Positions 34,638 to 46,900 of a stretch of DNA of 64,000 nt are shown one piece after another (position 1 is the stretch's first letter; each line of letters starts with the position of its first letter). The position numbers were made by a program, and so were the translations under genes. The notes under the pieces are model-generated. The model saw only the letters and a program-made list of their open reading frames with translations. It did no database searches and was not told the DNA's origin. This DNA is from Meandrina meandrites (lineage: Eukaryota; Cnidaria; Anthozoa; Scleractinia; Meandrinidae). Location of the stretch: assembly GCA_963693305.1 (NCBI GenBank), contig OY855914.1:12379903-12443902 (forward strand), given 5' to 3'.

Positions 34638-37600
34638 TCAAGCTTGACTGAAAAAGTCCAGGGTAGTTTGGGCCTTATTTCCACTTGAAACATCCCATGA
34701 TGTGGCGGTTATTTCTGTTCCACCAAAATACAAGCTCACTTCAACATCCCTATCTTTTCCTTTCCAAGTATCTGGGGATTGAACAGTAATGCTTCCAATT
34801 TTGGTTACCCCGGGGTCAGTGACAAACTGAGTTTTAGGGTTGCTTGTGACGTAAAATCCAAATGTAACCCTTGTCTGATTCGCCCTCAGAGGATGGTACC
34901 TATGGGTAATTCTTTGACCAAGCTTTACAACTTTGTTTTCTTTTACAAAGCAACTAAAGATATCATCACACTTCTCAATGCCATCATAGATAGCTTTCTT
35001 TTCTTCAGGATGAACGCCCGCGATAAAGTTTACCGTAGTATTAGCACCATAAGTCGTGGATATCACTCTTTCAGTAATTTTAGCTGGCTTCTTTCCAAAC
35101 ATCACAGCACCTTGAACGACTGCTATGGTGGCATGATTCGGGATGAGTACTCTACACCGTGCAGAAAAGGCGCTTTTTATTTCCTCTTGTAAGAACGCAG
35201 CTTCAGCAAATCCGCCAACGAGTAGCATTGTTTGCACTTTCGAGAGCTGTCGCTGTTGCAACAACGTTTTCAAATGCTCCTTGATGCTTTCTACTACAGG
35301 AGAAAATAGTTTCTTCATCATTCCTGAACTAAGAGAAAGATACTCGTTATTTTTCAGCTTAACTTCTTTCTCTCCATAGCGTTCCATGGCTGGACTTCTT
35401 GTCTGATTTACCAGGGACACAAAACTGCGTGGTAACCGGATATTTATCATCAAACTGCTATCTAGGATACGTTTCCCTCGCTTTTTTGCTTCAAACTCGT
35501 TCATCAAAGAGAGCCAATCAGATGGAAACTGCTTTCGGTATGTTTGGAGTTTTTGAGCACTTAACAGCTCCTCCAAAAGACTTTCGAACCGTCGGTTTAC
35601 GTACATTCCACCATAAGGACCCCCCGTTACCTTGTGGATCTCTTTAATGGTACCGTCGCCTTGTATTTCGTGTACCGTCACATCGAGTGTGCCCCCTGTG
35701 GAGATAAGATAATAATAGAGACCTTAAGCAAACACTGGAGGCGGCTAGGTGGAGGTCAACTGGAAGTAAAATTTCCCGCCCTCAAGCTAGTTAGCATAAT
35801 CACGTCGAGTGTTGCCCGCGTCGACTCACAGTGGCGGCGGCGAGAAAGGTTGGTTTGGCCGCCTCGAGAGATGGTCACTTTATTTTCCGATTTTTAGTAC
35901 CTAACAGGCACGGAAACTCCTATATATAGTCAAAGAAATGTTTTTTGACTATCATACTTGTATTTTATTCGAAAATATTTGATATTTCTTTCGCTTTACA
36001 GCGAAAATCACGCTTCACATTAGATTCAAAAAAGATGGATGAGTTTCCTGGGATTCACACTGTTCCGAGCGATGTTTACGTCCTGTAGACTTAAAATCTT
36101 TAGATTGCAAGTACTCGCTTGTACGAAATGTAAGTTTGTTCTTCCGATTTGTCTCTTAAACTTTGGAATATTCCCAAAAGGTGAATCGATAGACAGAGCC
36201 TGTTTTTAATAAGGTTTTGTTTTCCCTATTCTAGCTCAATCATGGAATGGACAGAAGCTCACGATTTGATCCTAGCGAAAGAAGTCAGAGCTTCAGAACC
36301 ATTGATCTTCAAACCAAGGACTGTAGATCGAGGAAAAGAATGGAATGCCATAACGGATCATCTGAATGACGAAACCTCTGTAAAATTTCAGGTGAAGAAG
36401 AAACAATTACAGGAACATTTCAAAGTACTACTGGACAAATTCAAGGCGAAACGAAAACATCAGGCGAAACTGAGTGGAGTTGAAGGTCTCGAACTTCTCG
36501 AAAAGTTGCCATTATACTTGTCAAATTCACGAACAAAGTCAAATTGGACCACTTAAAGTGAAGGTAAAACAGCCGTCGCTCGTCGCCAGGCGGCCTCAAC
36601 GCACTCCAGCACGGCCATCGCCGCCTCAAGGTAACCGCCTCAAGTGTTTGCTTAAGGTCCCCAAAAACACCTTACTCAATGATAGATACGCTTGTTATAT
36701 TTGTTACGTATTATTCTGACGCCCTGTCTGACCGGATTCTCCCTCCCCTCCCCTCCTTTCCCCCGTAACTGCAACGACAATGCTCCCTCAACCAATTTGA
36801 AATTTGGAGGTTGTGTTATACGTGTTTTCATGTTCGCATCATAAGACAGAGTTAATGCCGTTATTCGACGTCGTATTTAGCCATGTGTTGTTATCATGGA
36901 GACGTCAAAATCTTTAAACAATGTCATAACAAATTGTTGCCTGATAAGTTTTAAATAAATTCAAGAAGTTTGCTGAATTTTGCTTCAAAGAATAATCGTC
37001 ACAGGCGTTGAAAGTCTGCGCAAGCAGATTCACGTCACTCTGGTCGAATAGGTTTAATACGCTTGTATAATGAACGTGTGATGTCATGTTCTGAACTTTA
37101 AATAATCAACTAACATTTAGATGCACAAACATTGTCGGGTGTTTGGTTGTTGTTGATTATGTTGTTTGACTCTTGTTATTGTTTATGTTTGTTTAGCAAC
37201 TCTTGTAAGGGTACATCTTACCTCCAATGTCAACAACAATGTAATGTGTATTTGGTTGGGACAGTATTCCATCCACAGATCTGATGCCAGTTTGTGCCTG
37301 AAAATCACTCATGTTTTTTTCTTGACAGAAAATTGCCGCAGCTTCCGGTTCCAATGCGATAATAAGTTGCTCGGCATTATCTGCCGACCCCACACCAGCC
37401 TAAAAAATGAATAAGGTTAAACATAATTCGTTGCTCCAAAGGAATACTCACTGTTGCAAAGTATTTTTAAATAAAAGCCACTTTAGATAAAGGTCCTAAT
37501 GAGCTATGTAGTCGTTGCGAACGAAAACACTAAGTTCAATATAAAAAATCTCTATTGCAGACGGTACATTTATATTTATTAGTTTTATTATTAAGACAAA

Positions 37601-40228
37601 GATGTTATATTGTTTAAACTGTTAAAAAAAAAATCATACATTTTCATAGCAGTCTGTACTTTCAGCTTGAAAGCAAACCCATGGCATTTTTACTGAGCTG
37701 TTCGAATAAATGGTATCAAGACTTAAGTAGAAAACAAGGGTTATTGTCCGGTGAAGCCTATAAAGAATTGTTAGAATTATTAACTCCGAAAAAAATGGTT
37801 ATCAACACAGGACTCAAATAAGACAAATTTGCTTCACCTAACGAACTAACATCTGAATATAAAAGGTTTCTTCTCAATCTCAGAATTGTCGATATAAAAC
37901 GTCGCCTCGGTGCATTCCCCCCCCCCCCCCCCCCCTTCCCCGCCTCACCTTTCCCCTGAAGGAGCTGATGTATACCAAGGAACAACCTAGGAATCTTTAA
38001 AACTGATTTTAACTGTTTTTTTCTTGAAGTTTTAGGCCAGAATCCCTTTTCTAATATCATGATTGGCAAGCGAAGAAGCCCATTACTTAGCATACTTAGC
38101 AGCCTTTCAAACGTTCTTTGATTGGTTCTGAACGGGGAAATGAAGATAGATGACTTTATTTAGAATGAAGCGTTTCGTTTTGTAAACATTATACATACAA
38201 TTAGCACTTTTTTTAGGCAAAGACGTGTCTAGCTTTACATATTTACAGCCTACACATAATTACAGCAGGAATTCTACATGATGTGATTTATTCTTGCTCA
38301 AAAGTCACCTCACCTCATAAGCGGCTTCTCTCATAAACTGCTTTGCTCTTGGAGTCCATATGGCTGGCACTGTTAGAACCCACTGGATGTCGTTTACGCT
38401 GAAATGATCATCTCCAGTCCGCTGGCAAATAACTTTAATGGCCTCTTCTTTAAGGAATTTAATTGAACGTGCAAATACCATCTTGGCCTCAACAGATTTT
38501 CCATTGGCAGCTTTAATAGTTGTTCTCGTGTTCAGGGTCTAACAAATAATAAGAATAATTGCTCTCTGTAGCACAGAAGATTTGATCTATAGATGTACAT
38601 GTATGTATCAGTTTGCACGCGTATATGTTAGGATGTAACTTTATTTATTCCTTCGATTATTTCCTTATTTCTTTCCTTTCTGTGTGTGTGTCTGTCTTTC
38701 GTTCTCTCTTTTAATCTCTCTTTCTTTTCTTCATTCTATGGGAGACGATAATTACAGGTGGTACTTTCACCCTTTATTTGCAACATCAATACCAAAACAG
38801 TCACATTAAAGGGGCAGTATCACGAGAGGTCTTCTTCGTCTTTGTGTAAGCCATGGCAGATTTGTAAAGGTACACTCGCCGATCAACAGAATAACCTTTA
38901 AACGCCAAAAAGGCATAAATTCACTCTCTAAGATATGCATAAACCATAATCAATGTTTTTTTAGTGCTTTTCCTCCAAGTAACACTGTCAAACTTGAAAA
39001 CGTCGGCCCGACGTTTTCAAGTTTGAGACCACTTCTTTCCTACCCGTTCGTAGACAAACAGGTTTTAAATCACTTTCGTGACCAGTACAGTGCATTTTAG
39101 GAAGGTTAAGCAACTGTTAGTTGATTTCCAATTAACACCAACATCTTCATTGGACTTTCAAGTAGCACTTAATCTTGGTGAGACTGCCCCTTTAATGAAA
39201 GTTGTCTGGCAATCAATTATGGAAAATTAAAATACTTTCGGCTTGAGATTTTCCATTAGTCAACAAATTGTAATTATTGAACAATTTATCACTGAAATCT
39301 TTCGACATATTAAGTAAAGTGTAATATAATAAGATGCAATCCTACCTCATCACTGTGAAGAGCCATTTTAAAGTGCTTAAAAAAGAGGTACTCTTTTTCT
39401 TCGCCTTCACCTTGTAGACCCGCATACTTCTCAATAGCATCGTAACCAAAGGAGTCGAATGACAGGTCTGGCTTAAGCAGCAGGCATGTTGGTGTTTTGC
39501 TTGTTTGGCCTCCCTGTTCATTCACCCAGTCCATGTTCATAAAGATGGCGTCCTTTCCTTGGTCTTTGATAAAAGAAAATGCAAATCCGCTGTACGTTGT
39601 CCCGAAATCAATCGCGACAACAGCAAGGTACGAAGGCCTTGGAGAATACAAAAGCGAGTCTTCTAACGCTGTGGAATATGAACAATATAGAATGTTAGGG
39701 CTTTAACAGCCCAGAGTGTTGTCCAAAAATATTCGTTGAAATACCTTTCATTAATGACAACTACGGTGGAAAACACGCGAGAATGAATCTCGGAAAGCCG
39801 GCAGATCTTCTTTGGTTGTTTTTCACTGCTTAATCTATATTAACATTCATTCAGAGTGAACAACAATTTCATAATGAGACTATATATGATAAGAAAGATG
39901 TAGTTTTGTGGTGTCACGAGCTTGGGACTACGTGAACGTGAACTAAAATTGCTTCGAAATCTACAGTGACGCCAAATAAAGGAAGATCGCCAAAAGACAT
40001 TCACACATTTAACCATAAGCCCACAACTGCATAGGCTTCAGCTGTAGTCTTAAATCTCATTGCCTTTTCCTGAGGTCATTAACTAGATCATTCGGCGAAA
40101 TAAGTCACTGGCTCTATAAGACAGTCACCCGTAAATAATTGGCACTTATCGACGATAAGCTACTAACGACAAGCTACTAACAGAACATTCATACCTGTTC
40201 TCGCATTTTTCTTACCTTTGTATGCCAT
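34638..40228 (-). CDS. HSPA12-like: Gene D: HSPA12-like Hsp70-family ATPase, 5 exons, 598 aa
   Basis: Exons are 40228-40216, 39668-39346, 38538-38314, 37399-37222 and 35695-34638; all introns are GT-AG and the total is 1797 nt in frame. The first coding exon is only 13 nt (MAYK). Phosphate-1 motif AIDFGTTYSGFAF lies at residues 23-35, a second actin/Hsp70 motif VVDIGGGTLDV at about 241-251 spans the last splice, and the adenosine-binding LLVGGFAEA is near 406. VLTVPAIWTPRAK is in exon 3. The C-terminus ends in a beta-rich segment and lacks an EEVD tail, as in HSPA12. HSPA12 proteins are atypical cytosolic Hsp70-like ATPases, strongly expanded in some marine invertebrates. Introns carry a TTAA MITE, a poly-C run and a TIR element with a Myb ORF. 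Confidence 0.88.
35720..36659. mobile_element. TIR-bounded element in gene D intron 4
   Basis: GACCTTAAGCAAACACTGGA at 35720 has its inverted counterpart at about 36640-36659, and both ends continue into GC-rich GAGGCGG repeats. The Myb-like ORF at 36242 is inside. The target duplication is unclear. A Harbinger-type non-autonomous element is possible because such elements carry a Myb/SANT partner gene; this is inference. Confidence 0.5.
36242..36556 (+). CDS. Myb/SANT-like DNA-binding domain ORF, probably truncated
   Basis: The 104-aa frame starts MEWTEAHDLILAKEV and continues with RGKEWNAITDHLN and a basic helix ending FKAKRKHQAK, giving the spaced tryptophans and three-helix pattern of Myb/SANT-like domains. 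After about residue 82 the sequence appears shifted into a short unrelated tail. A possible splice acceptor (TATTCTAG) lies just before the ATG. It is antisense within an intron of gene D and inside a TIR-bounded element, so it is probably transposon-derived. Confidence 0.5.
   Translation: MEWTEAHDLILAKEVRASEPLIFKPRTVDRGKEWNAITDHLNDETSVKFQVKKKQLQEHFKVLLDKFKAKRKHQAKLSGVEGLELLEKLPLYLSNSRTKSNWTT
38806..39195. mobile_element. TTAA-flanked MITE, family 3 copy 1
   Basis: A 390-bp element starting TTAAAGGGGCAGTATCACG and ending GAGACTGCCCCTTTAA, with an internal hairpin AAACTTGAAAACGTCGGCCC around 38990-39025. It lies in intron 2 of gene D. A second copy is at 57474-57857. Confidence 0.75.
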
Positions 40229-40338
40229 ATCTGTTGCTCCAGTCGCCGTACAAAAGATCGTTGTGTAATTAGTTATGTAGTTAGTTGTTGGTTATGCGAG
40301 CGATCAAAGCACTTTTCCAAGAATCAACTGGCACCGAA

Positions 40339-40350
40339 GGGAAATTTCCC
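40339..40350. promoter_or_regulatory. Palindromic GGGAAATTTCCC upstream of gene D
   Basis: A 12-bp palindrome lies about 110 bp upstream of the gene D ATG. It fits both a minimal inverted heat-shock element (GAAnnTTC) and a perfect kB-type site. One short match cannot tell these apart or prove function. Confidence 0.3.
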
Positions 40351-40441
40351 AATTGGTCCTAAATCGAAAGGTCAAGCGAGATAAACATCCGCTTATTCTC
40401 GGAAAATCCATTCAAATGGTAATTTTAGATCAGATTTGATT

Positions 40442-41742
40442 GGGTGTCTGTAAAAGCAGGAACAGCCCGGAACAGCCAGGAACACCCCGGAACACCCCCG
40501 GAACATCTCGGAACACCCCGGAACACCAAATTGTTTTCAACACAGATAATAATAAATGCAAAATAAATTAAAATAAATGAAATAAAAATATGAATTAAAT
40601 AAATATTATATAAAGATGAACTAGAGCATACTCATAGCACAAAATCAGAATTTCAAAGATTGACCTTTCACAAAAGGACTTAAACTGAAGACCCTGGAAG
40701 ACTTTACGAAAGGTTTTGTATTCGGTCTAAGTAAGCGAAGGCTTCCAACAATGACCCGAAAATTTCATATTTCCGAATGCCCTTGTCTGAGGAAAGAACA
40801 GCGAAAAACGTCAATAAATGTCAAATTTAATTTAATGTAATTCCAAGTTACATTTTTCCCGCGGCCGTCGGATGGACGACAGGGGTAAATTTTAAATTCC
40901 ACGCAGAGTTCCATTTTCACATAGACCAACAAGAACGGCAACTTCAAAATATTGCGTGACAGTAGTTATAGACTCACGCTACACGTTTGAAACCACAGGA
41001 ATTTTTTTTTGTGTGGGAAATTATGATGGTCTCGTTTGCGGTCACAAAAAGACATTCCTTAATAAAATTGGTTGATGCAGTCGCCAAGCTTGTTTGCACC
41101 ATGTTAATTTAGAACTGACGTTGGGAATAATTGTAGTTGGTCCTTACAGCCCTATAGGCTTATTTATCCAGAATTTTTGACCTATTGTCAAAATATTTCG
41201 ATAACATTTCTTTCTCGATCGCGTGTGATTTCTCAGTCGCGTGCGATTACTTTCCTTATACCGAATAAAAGTGCAATTTCTCAGTTAGCGATATTCTTGA
41301 AATGCGAAAAGTCGCCATTCGTTAGTAAGAGTTGTAATTTGTTAATTTACTGCAGTTCACATTGTGAGAGCTTGGGTCCGTTTGCTTCCTTTTTTAACCG
41401 ACACAAATGCACTGTAGCTCACGGTATTAAATTTTGCGTTTTCCTCTTCCGAATTATCGTGCGTACTAAAAACTAAATAAATTGTTCAGTCAAGAGACTT
41501 CGATAATATTCGGAAGCTTGTTGTGAGTGTTTGGATTCAGCAATGAGTATGCTCCAGTTCAGCTTCATACAATAGTTATTTAATTAATATTTTTATTTAT
41601 TTTAATTTATTTTGCATTTTTTATTATCTGTGTTGAAAAAATTTTGGTGTTCCGGGGTGTTCCGGGATGTTCCGGGGGTGTTCCGGGCTGTTCCGGGGGT
41701 GTTCCGGGCTGTTCCGGGCTGTTCCGGCTTTTACAGACACCC
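40442..41742. mobile_element. Mutator-like non-autonomous element with tandem-repeat TIRs
   Basis: The 1301-bp element starts GGGTGTCTGTAAAAGC and ends in its complement. Exact GATTTGATT flanks it at 40433-40441 and 41743-41751, a 9-bp target duplication typical of Mutator-like elements. Each TIR (about 170 bp) contains 6-8 tandem units of GGAACACCCC-like sequence, then CAACACAGATAATAA and an AT-rich stretch. The interior has no recognisable transposase. It sits 214 bp upstream of the gene D start codon. Confidence 0.82.
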
Positions 41743-42063
41743 GATTTGATTTGTTATCATTGATTTCAGTTATGTTTAAAAATAACAGATTACTTCTAAC
41801 ATTAAAACGAAATAAAGTTCCTTTAAACAAGTTTACCCTTGTAAATTCAACTCTGATGGCAACGATGGCTCGGAAACTTTCGATTTCCAAGCGTGTATAC
41901 AGCGGCTATATTCTAAAATCAATTGAAAGACCTCGCACAATATGCTTTAACCACAGAGGCGTATCTGGGTTAACTTGCAGTTGCTATTCTGTAACTCTAG
42001 ATCATTCAACTCAACGTGTAACCGACAAAAATATTGGGAAAATAGCTTTTTACTAATAACAAG

Positions 42064-42258
42064 TGTGGCTACCGTTGTCACATCCGGTTTTTTACTTCCG
42101 GTTGTAGTCACGTGACGATTCCCCTGAGTATTCGCACATGGAACGTTTTGGAAAGACAGCGCGAGTTTGAGTTTTTCAGTTTATTGTATCAAACAGTTCT
42201 TTAACGTGCTTTGCACGGTTTTTTTTGTTTATTAAAAGACCAGCTTACGGAAGCTACA
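42064..42258 (+). repeat. 5' LTR of BEL/Pao element
   Basis: A 195-bp repeat with TG...CA ends (TGTGGCTACCG ... GAAGCTACA). The downstream copy at 49956-50151 differs by one substitution and one T in a T-run. An ATTAAA lies near the 3' end. The flanking ACAAG at 42059-42063 is the target duplication. Confidence 0.93.
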
Positions 42259-42316
42259 GTTAAAGAACTGTTTGGATCTCAGGAGGCAGCTATTTGGTTC
42301 TCAAGGGAGAACATTA

Positions 42317-42860
42317 GTTTGGATCGACTTGTGCGATTATTTGACTGTTTCGTTCTCAAGGAAGAACTGTGCTTCGTGTTTGGAGCGACTTGTGCGATTA
42401 TTTGACTGTTCCGTTCTCAAGGGAGAACTGTGCATCGCGTTTGGATCGACTTGTGCGATTATTTGACTGTTCCGTTCTCAAGGGAGAACTTTGCCTCGTG
42501 TTTGGATCGATTTGTGCGATTATTTGACTGTTCCGTTCTCAAGGGAGAACTTTGCCTCGTGTTTGGATCGATTTGTGCGATTATTTGACTGTTCCGTTCT
42601 CAAGGGAGAACTTTACTTCGTGTTTGGATCGACTTGTGCGATTATTGAACTGTTCCGTTCTCAAGGGAGAACCGTGCTTCGTGTTTGGAGCGATTTGTGC
42701 GATTATTTGACTGTTTCGTTCTCAAGGGAGAACATTGCTTCGTGTTCGCATTGGATTTCGTCTGATTATTGCTGACAATTATTTGGTTCTCGGGGGAGAA
42801 CATTGCCTCGTGTTTGCATTGGGTTTGTCTGATTATTATTGACAATAATTTGGTTCTCGG
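42317..42860 (+). repeat. About 61-bp minisatellite in the BEL/Pao leader
   Basis: About seven units of 61-62 bp (each with GACTTGTGCGATTATTTGAC and CTCAAGGGAGAAC) run to about 42735. Two or three diverged units follow. It lies between the 5' LTR and the first gag ATG. Short open frames here reflect the repeat. Confidence 0.9.
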
Positions 42861-43067
42861 GGGAGAATTGTACTGCTTTGAGCTTAAATAAGATGATTTC
42901 GCCGCTACTTCGTGTTTGGGTTGGATTGTGTCTGTTTGATCGATAGTTGTTTGTATTCAGGGACAACATTGTTTCGTGTTTTGATGGGATTTCACCTGTT
43001 TAACTGACGGTCATTTCATTCTCTGGGAGAACATTGTTTGTGTTTGACATTATTTGTACATTGCTGC

Positions 43068-43994
43068 ATGTTGAAAATGTCTGTTCAATCACTGCCTGTT
43101 GGTAGCAAATTTGAACAAAGTGCCCGGGGGGCCTCGTCGGAAGCTGACGTTGGAACTCATTTGAGAAGAAGTTCCCGCATGAAAGTACCCTCTAATACAA
43201 ATTTTGAAAGCAGAATGGCAGAAAGGGGAAACACACTAAAAAATTCCCGTTCAGGTTACATCGCAACCCTTACCAGACTTAGAGGAAACATTAAGGAAAT
43301 AATGGACAACTGTGGAAATTTGGAGGATCTAAAATTAAATCAGGATTCATATGAAGATGCTTGGCGGAAGTTTGTTAAAGCCCATAAGGGGTACATTGAA
43401 TGCCTTGATGTTCTTAGCCGTTATGAAGAACTTGACAGAGCCAATGATAGCTACAAGGAGCAGTTGGCGCAGAAGGCAGCACTTGACATTGCAATTGAGT
43501 CTTGGAAGTCCAAAGCTATGTCTATTAAAGGGCGAGATGATGACATAAAATCCTTTACAAGAAAGTTAAGCAAGAGTTCGAAAGGTGGGTCCTCTGGCTC
43601 AAGTTCAGCTTCTATGATATTAGCAAAGAAGAAAGAACAACTTGCCCTCGCTCAGTTGAAAAGCAAACAGCTTCTGCATGAACAACAGTTGCAGCGTAAG
43701 ATGAATGAAATTCATTATGAAAGGGACTTAATGGAGGCCGAGATGGAGGAGGAGCGGGCTATGGCAAGTGTTAATGTTTATAAAGAGCTTGAAGACCAGT
43801 GCAGGGATAGTCAGTACAAGGAACGTTTAGCAGAGTTGATACCCGAGGAGCCTTTACACATCATTGAGCAGCAGACAAGGGAGGCAGCTCAGTCTCAGTT
43901 AATACAGCCACATGAGCAATCAGTGCAGCATTTGGAGCCTTTACGCCCCACTCAGCATCAGACAAGGACAAAAAACTCAGTTAAATCCACTTGA
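43068..43994 (+). CDS. BEL/Pao gag N-terminal ORF
   Basis: The frame begins with ATGs at 43068 and 43077; the second (MSVQSLPVG) is the likelier start. It encodes about 305 residues with a helical N-terminal part, a Ser/Gly-rich linker near 43590 and a long charged coiled coil (43620-43830). It stops at 43994, overlapping the next frame, which is offset by +1. Other BEL/Pao elements usually use one long gag-pol frame, so the break is either a one-base change near the A-run at 43970, an assembly error, or a recoding site. The joined protein is not written out. Confidence 0.75.
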   Translation: MLKMSVQSLPVGSKFEQSARGASSEADVGTHLRRSSRMKVPSNTNFESRMAERGNTLKNSRSGYIATLTRLRGNIKEIMDNCGNLEDLKLNQDSYEDAWRKFVKAHKGYIECLDVLSRYEELDRANDSYKEQLAQKAALDIAIESWKSKAMSIKGRDDDIKSFTRKLSKSSKGGSSGSSSASMILAKKKEQLALAQLKSKQLLHEQQLQRKMNEIHYERDLMEAEMEEERAMASVNVYKELEDQCRDSQYKERLAELIPEEPLHIIEQQTREAAQSQLIQPHEQSVQHLEPLRPTQHQTRTKNSVKST

Positions 43995-46900
43995 GCAACC
44001 AGTGCTAAGGTCTGAACCTTTGGATGAAGTTCCTAAATTTAGAGACAATGACAGAATTAGGATCTCAGGTGTTAAGGCCTGCGAAGCAGTCCGTACTTCA
44101 GTACCCAATCCAGTGTTTTCTGCAACTGGACGTACACTTTATGTTGACGAGGCTGGTACATGTAAATATGCAGACCAACCGTACAATTTAAAGGACACTA
44201 AGACATTAAGAACACCACCTGTCAATCCACCAGTGTTAAGAAATGAATTACAACAAGTGCAGGTGCCATTAATGCCACAGCTTAAACCTGAAGAGATAGC
44301 ACGGCGGCCAACCCAGGTAACATGGTCCCAGACTCCAGGTGCATATCCAGGTGAATGTCAAATGCAGGAACCAGCATCATTTACATCTGATGGCAGATTA
44401 GAAATGGTACAAGCATTGCGTCAAGTTGTCTCCACTCCGAAAGTTGAGTACATGCGTTTCGATGGAGACCCGATGAAGTATGTCTCGTTTATGCATAACT
44501 TTGAGACTTGTTTAGAGAAAGATAATCCTGACAACTCCAGAAGGTTGCAACTGTTAATTCAGCACTGCTATGGAAAAGCAAGAGATGCAATTGAAAGCTG
44601 TGTGAACTTGCCTGTAGATGAAGGTTATCATGCTGCCAAGAGTACATTACGTGAGAATTTTGGTCTCCCTCACATCATAGCCAAAGCACACATTAGGAAA
44701 TTGGAGAGCCTACCCCCACTGAAGCAAGCAGATGGAGCAAGTTTACTTGCATTTGCCCGCCATTTAGATGTAGCCAATAGGACACTGTCAGGCATGGGGC
44801 CTGAATATGTCAGTGATTTGAATCACACAAATACATTGAGGGAACTAAATAAGAAGCTCCCACTGTTCATGAGAGTTAAGTGGACGGAATGCGCAGGAAG
44901 AATTATTTCACATGGATCAAGACCAAAGTTTGCAGATTTCTTGCAGCACTTAAAGGACAGAGCTGCGCTTGTTAACAATGAGTTTGGAGAAGATTTAACT
45001 CCCAGTCCTTCGAAAGAAAGGGACAGTGCAAAACGGAAGGATCCACAAGGTCGAGGTGCTCAGAAATGGACTACACTATTTGGAGGTGTTCAAGGTCAGA
45101 AAGGGCCTGGCAAACAGAGCCAGAAATTGCCAGCTTGTAGTGTGTGTCGCGGTCAACACAGACTGTGGAAGTGTGACAAATTTAAGAATCAGCCTCATCA
45201 AGACAAATGGAAGGTGGTGCGGGACCAAAACCTTTGTATCAAGTGTCTACATAGTGGACACTTTGCAAGAGACTGCCCCAAAACTCAGTTCAAATGCCAA
45301 GTGGATGGATGCAACCAGAGTCACAACACACTACTGCATCCCCCTGCAGAAAATCCGAGCCTTCCAAGCGCTAATGATGGCCAGTTGAGGGAAAGAGTGA
45401 CAGGAACTAATACCAGCAGTGACACTAGTGGAGTGACTAGTGAGAGAAGTGCTGTGACTGCTGCAACTGGGGCCGGCGAGCGGGTCTGTCTTAGTGTTGT
45501 TCCAGTTAAGGTCCTGGCTAAAGATGGTAATTCAATACCCGTTGAAACATATGCCTTGTTGGACAGTGGCTCAGGAATTACTCTTTGCCATGAAAGCTTG
45601 AAAGAGAGCCTAGGTGTAAGCGGCACCAAGTTGGATTTCACGTTGTCCGGGATAACAGGCTCAACCAGGGTAGAGAGTCAACAAGTAGACCTGATAGTGA
45701 TGTCAATGGATGAATCAGTTATAGTGGAGCTCCCGAAGGTTAGGACAGTTAAGCATATGCCAATTACTGAAAGCTGTATAGCCAAGAAGGAAGACCTTGA
45801 ACATTGGCCACATTTGCATGATGTTGATTTACGACAATTGGACATTGAAAGTGTCATGTTAGTTGTTGGGCTCAAAGACAATCCAAGTTTGTTCTTGCCA
45901 TTGGAGTGCCGTACTGGTAGAGAAGGTGAACCGGTAGCAGTGAGGTACAGTCTGGGGTGGACTGTGATAGGTCCTGTTGGAGGAGAAAGCTGCAATTCTG
46001 AACGCTTAGTCAACTTCTTGCGTGAGGGAGAGAGCTCTGTTGTCTGCACCAGGGTATTGGAATCTGAAGATTCTGTTCTCTGTGATGGTTCCAAAGACAG
46101 TGTTGTGTTTTCTGAAATGTTGGACAATGGAGATGTTGTCAAGGTGCATGTTGCAGACGAAGGATGTGGCCTAGAACTAGGACCTGATTGCAGTGAAAAC
46201 GAGAATCAGTTACAAACAGATGAAACTGAACGTCAAGCTCAAAATGAGGAGCTGAACCAACAGTTGGAGAGACTCTGGAAGACAGACTTTGAAAGCTCTG
46301 AAGTTGAGACACGAGTGTGTGAATCATTGGAAGACAAGAGGGCCTTAGAAATTATGGAGAAAACACTTAAGATGGTCGATGGGCACTTTCAGGTTGCCCT
46401 GCCATGGCGACATGATCCACCCTTCTTACCTAACAACAGGATAGTAGCAGAAAGAAGAGGAGTCCTTCTGAAGAAACGACTTCTAAAAGATGAAGCTTTG
46501 TACGAGAAGTACAAGACAACAATAACAGATTACATTGAAAACGGCCACGCCCAAAAGGTCCCCAAAGAAGAGCTGGAAGTAAAGGACAGACCAGTGTGGT
46601 ACCTACCCCATCACCCTGTTACACATCCTTTAAAGCCCGACAAAGTGAGAGTGGTTTATGATTGTGCAGCAAAGTTCGGGCAGACATCTTTAAATCACCA
46701 GCTGCTGCAGGGCCCGGATCAAACGAATCAACTTGTGGGTGTCTTAAGTCGGTTTAGACAAGAAACTGTTGGAATGGTCGCTGACATAGAAGCAATGTTT
46801 CATCAGGTTTTGGTAGACCCAAAGGATTGTTACTCTCTAAGATTTTTATGGTGGCCAAATGGAGACTTGACAAAAGAGATGGAAGAGTATCGAATGGTGA

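Noticed and set aside
42317..42760. CRISPR-like array of regularly spaced repeats
   Set aside because: Units are contiguous 61-bp minisatellite copies with no unique spacers, inside a eukaryotic retrotransposon leader.
43968..43994. Programmed -1 frameshift at the A-AAA-AAC heptamer
   Set aside because: The -1 frame reaches a stop within three codons; the downstream pol frame is +1, so this canonical site cannot join the two frames.
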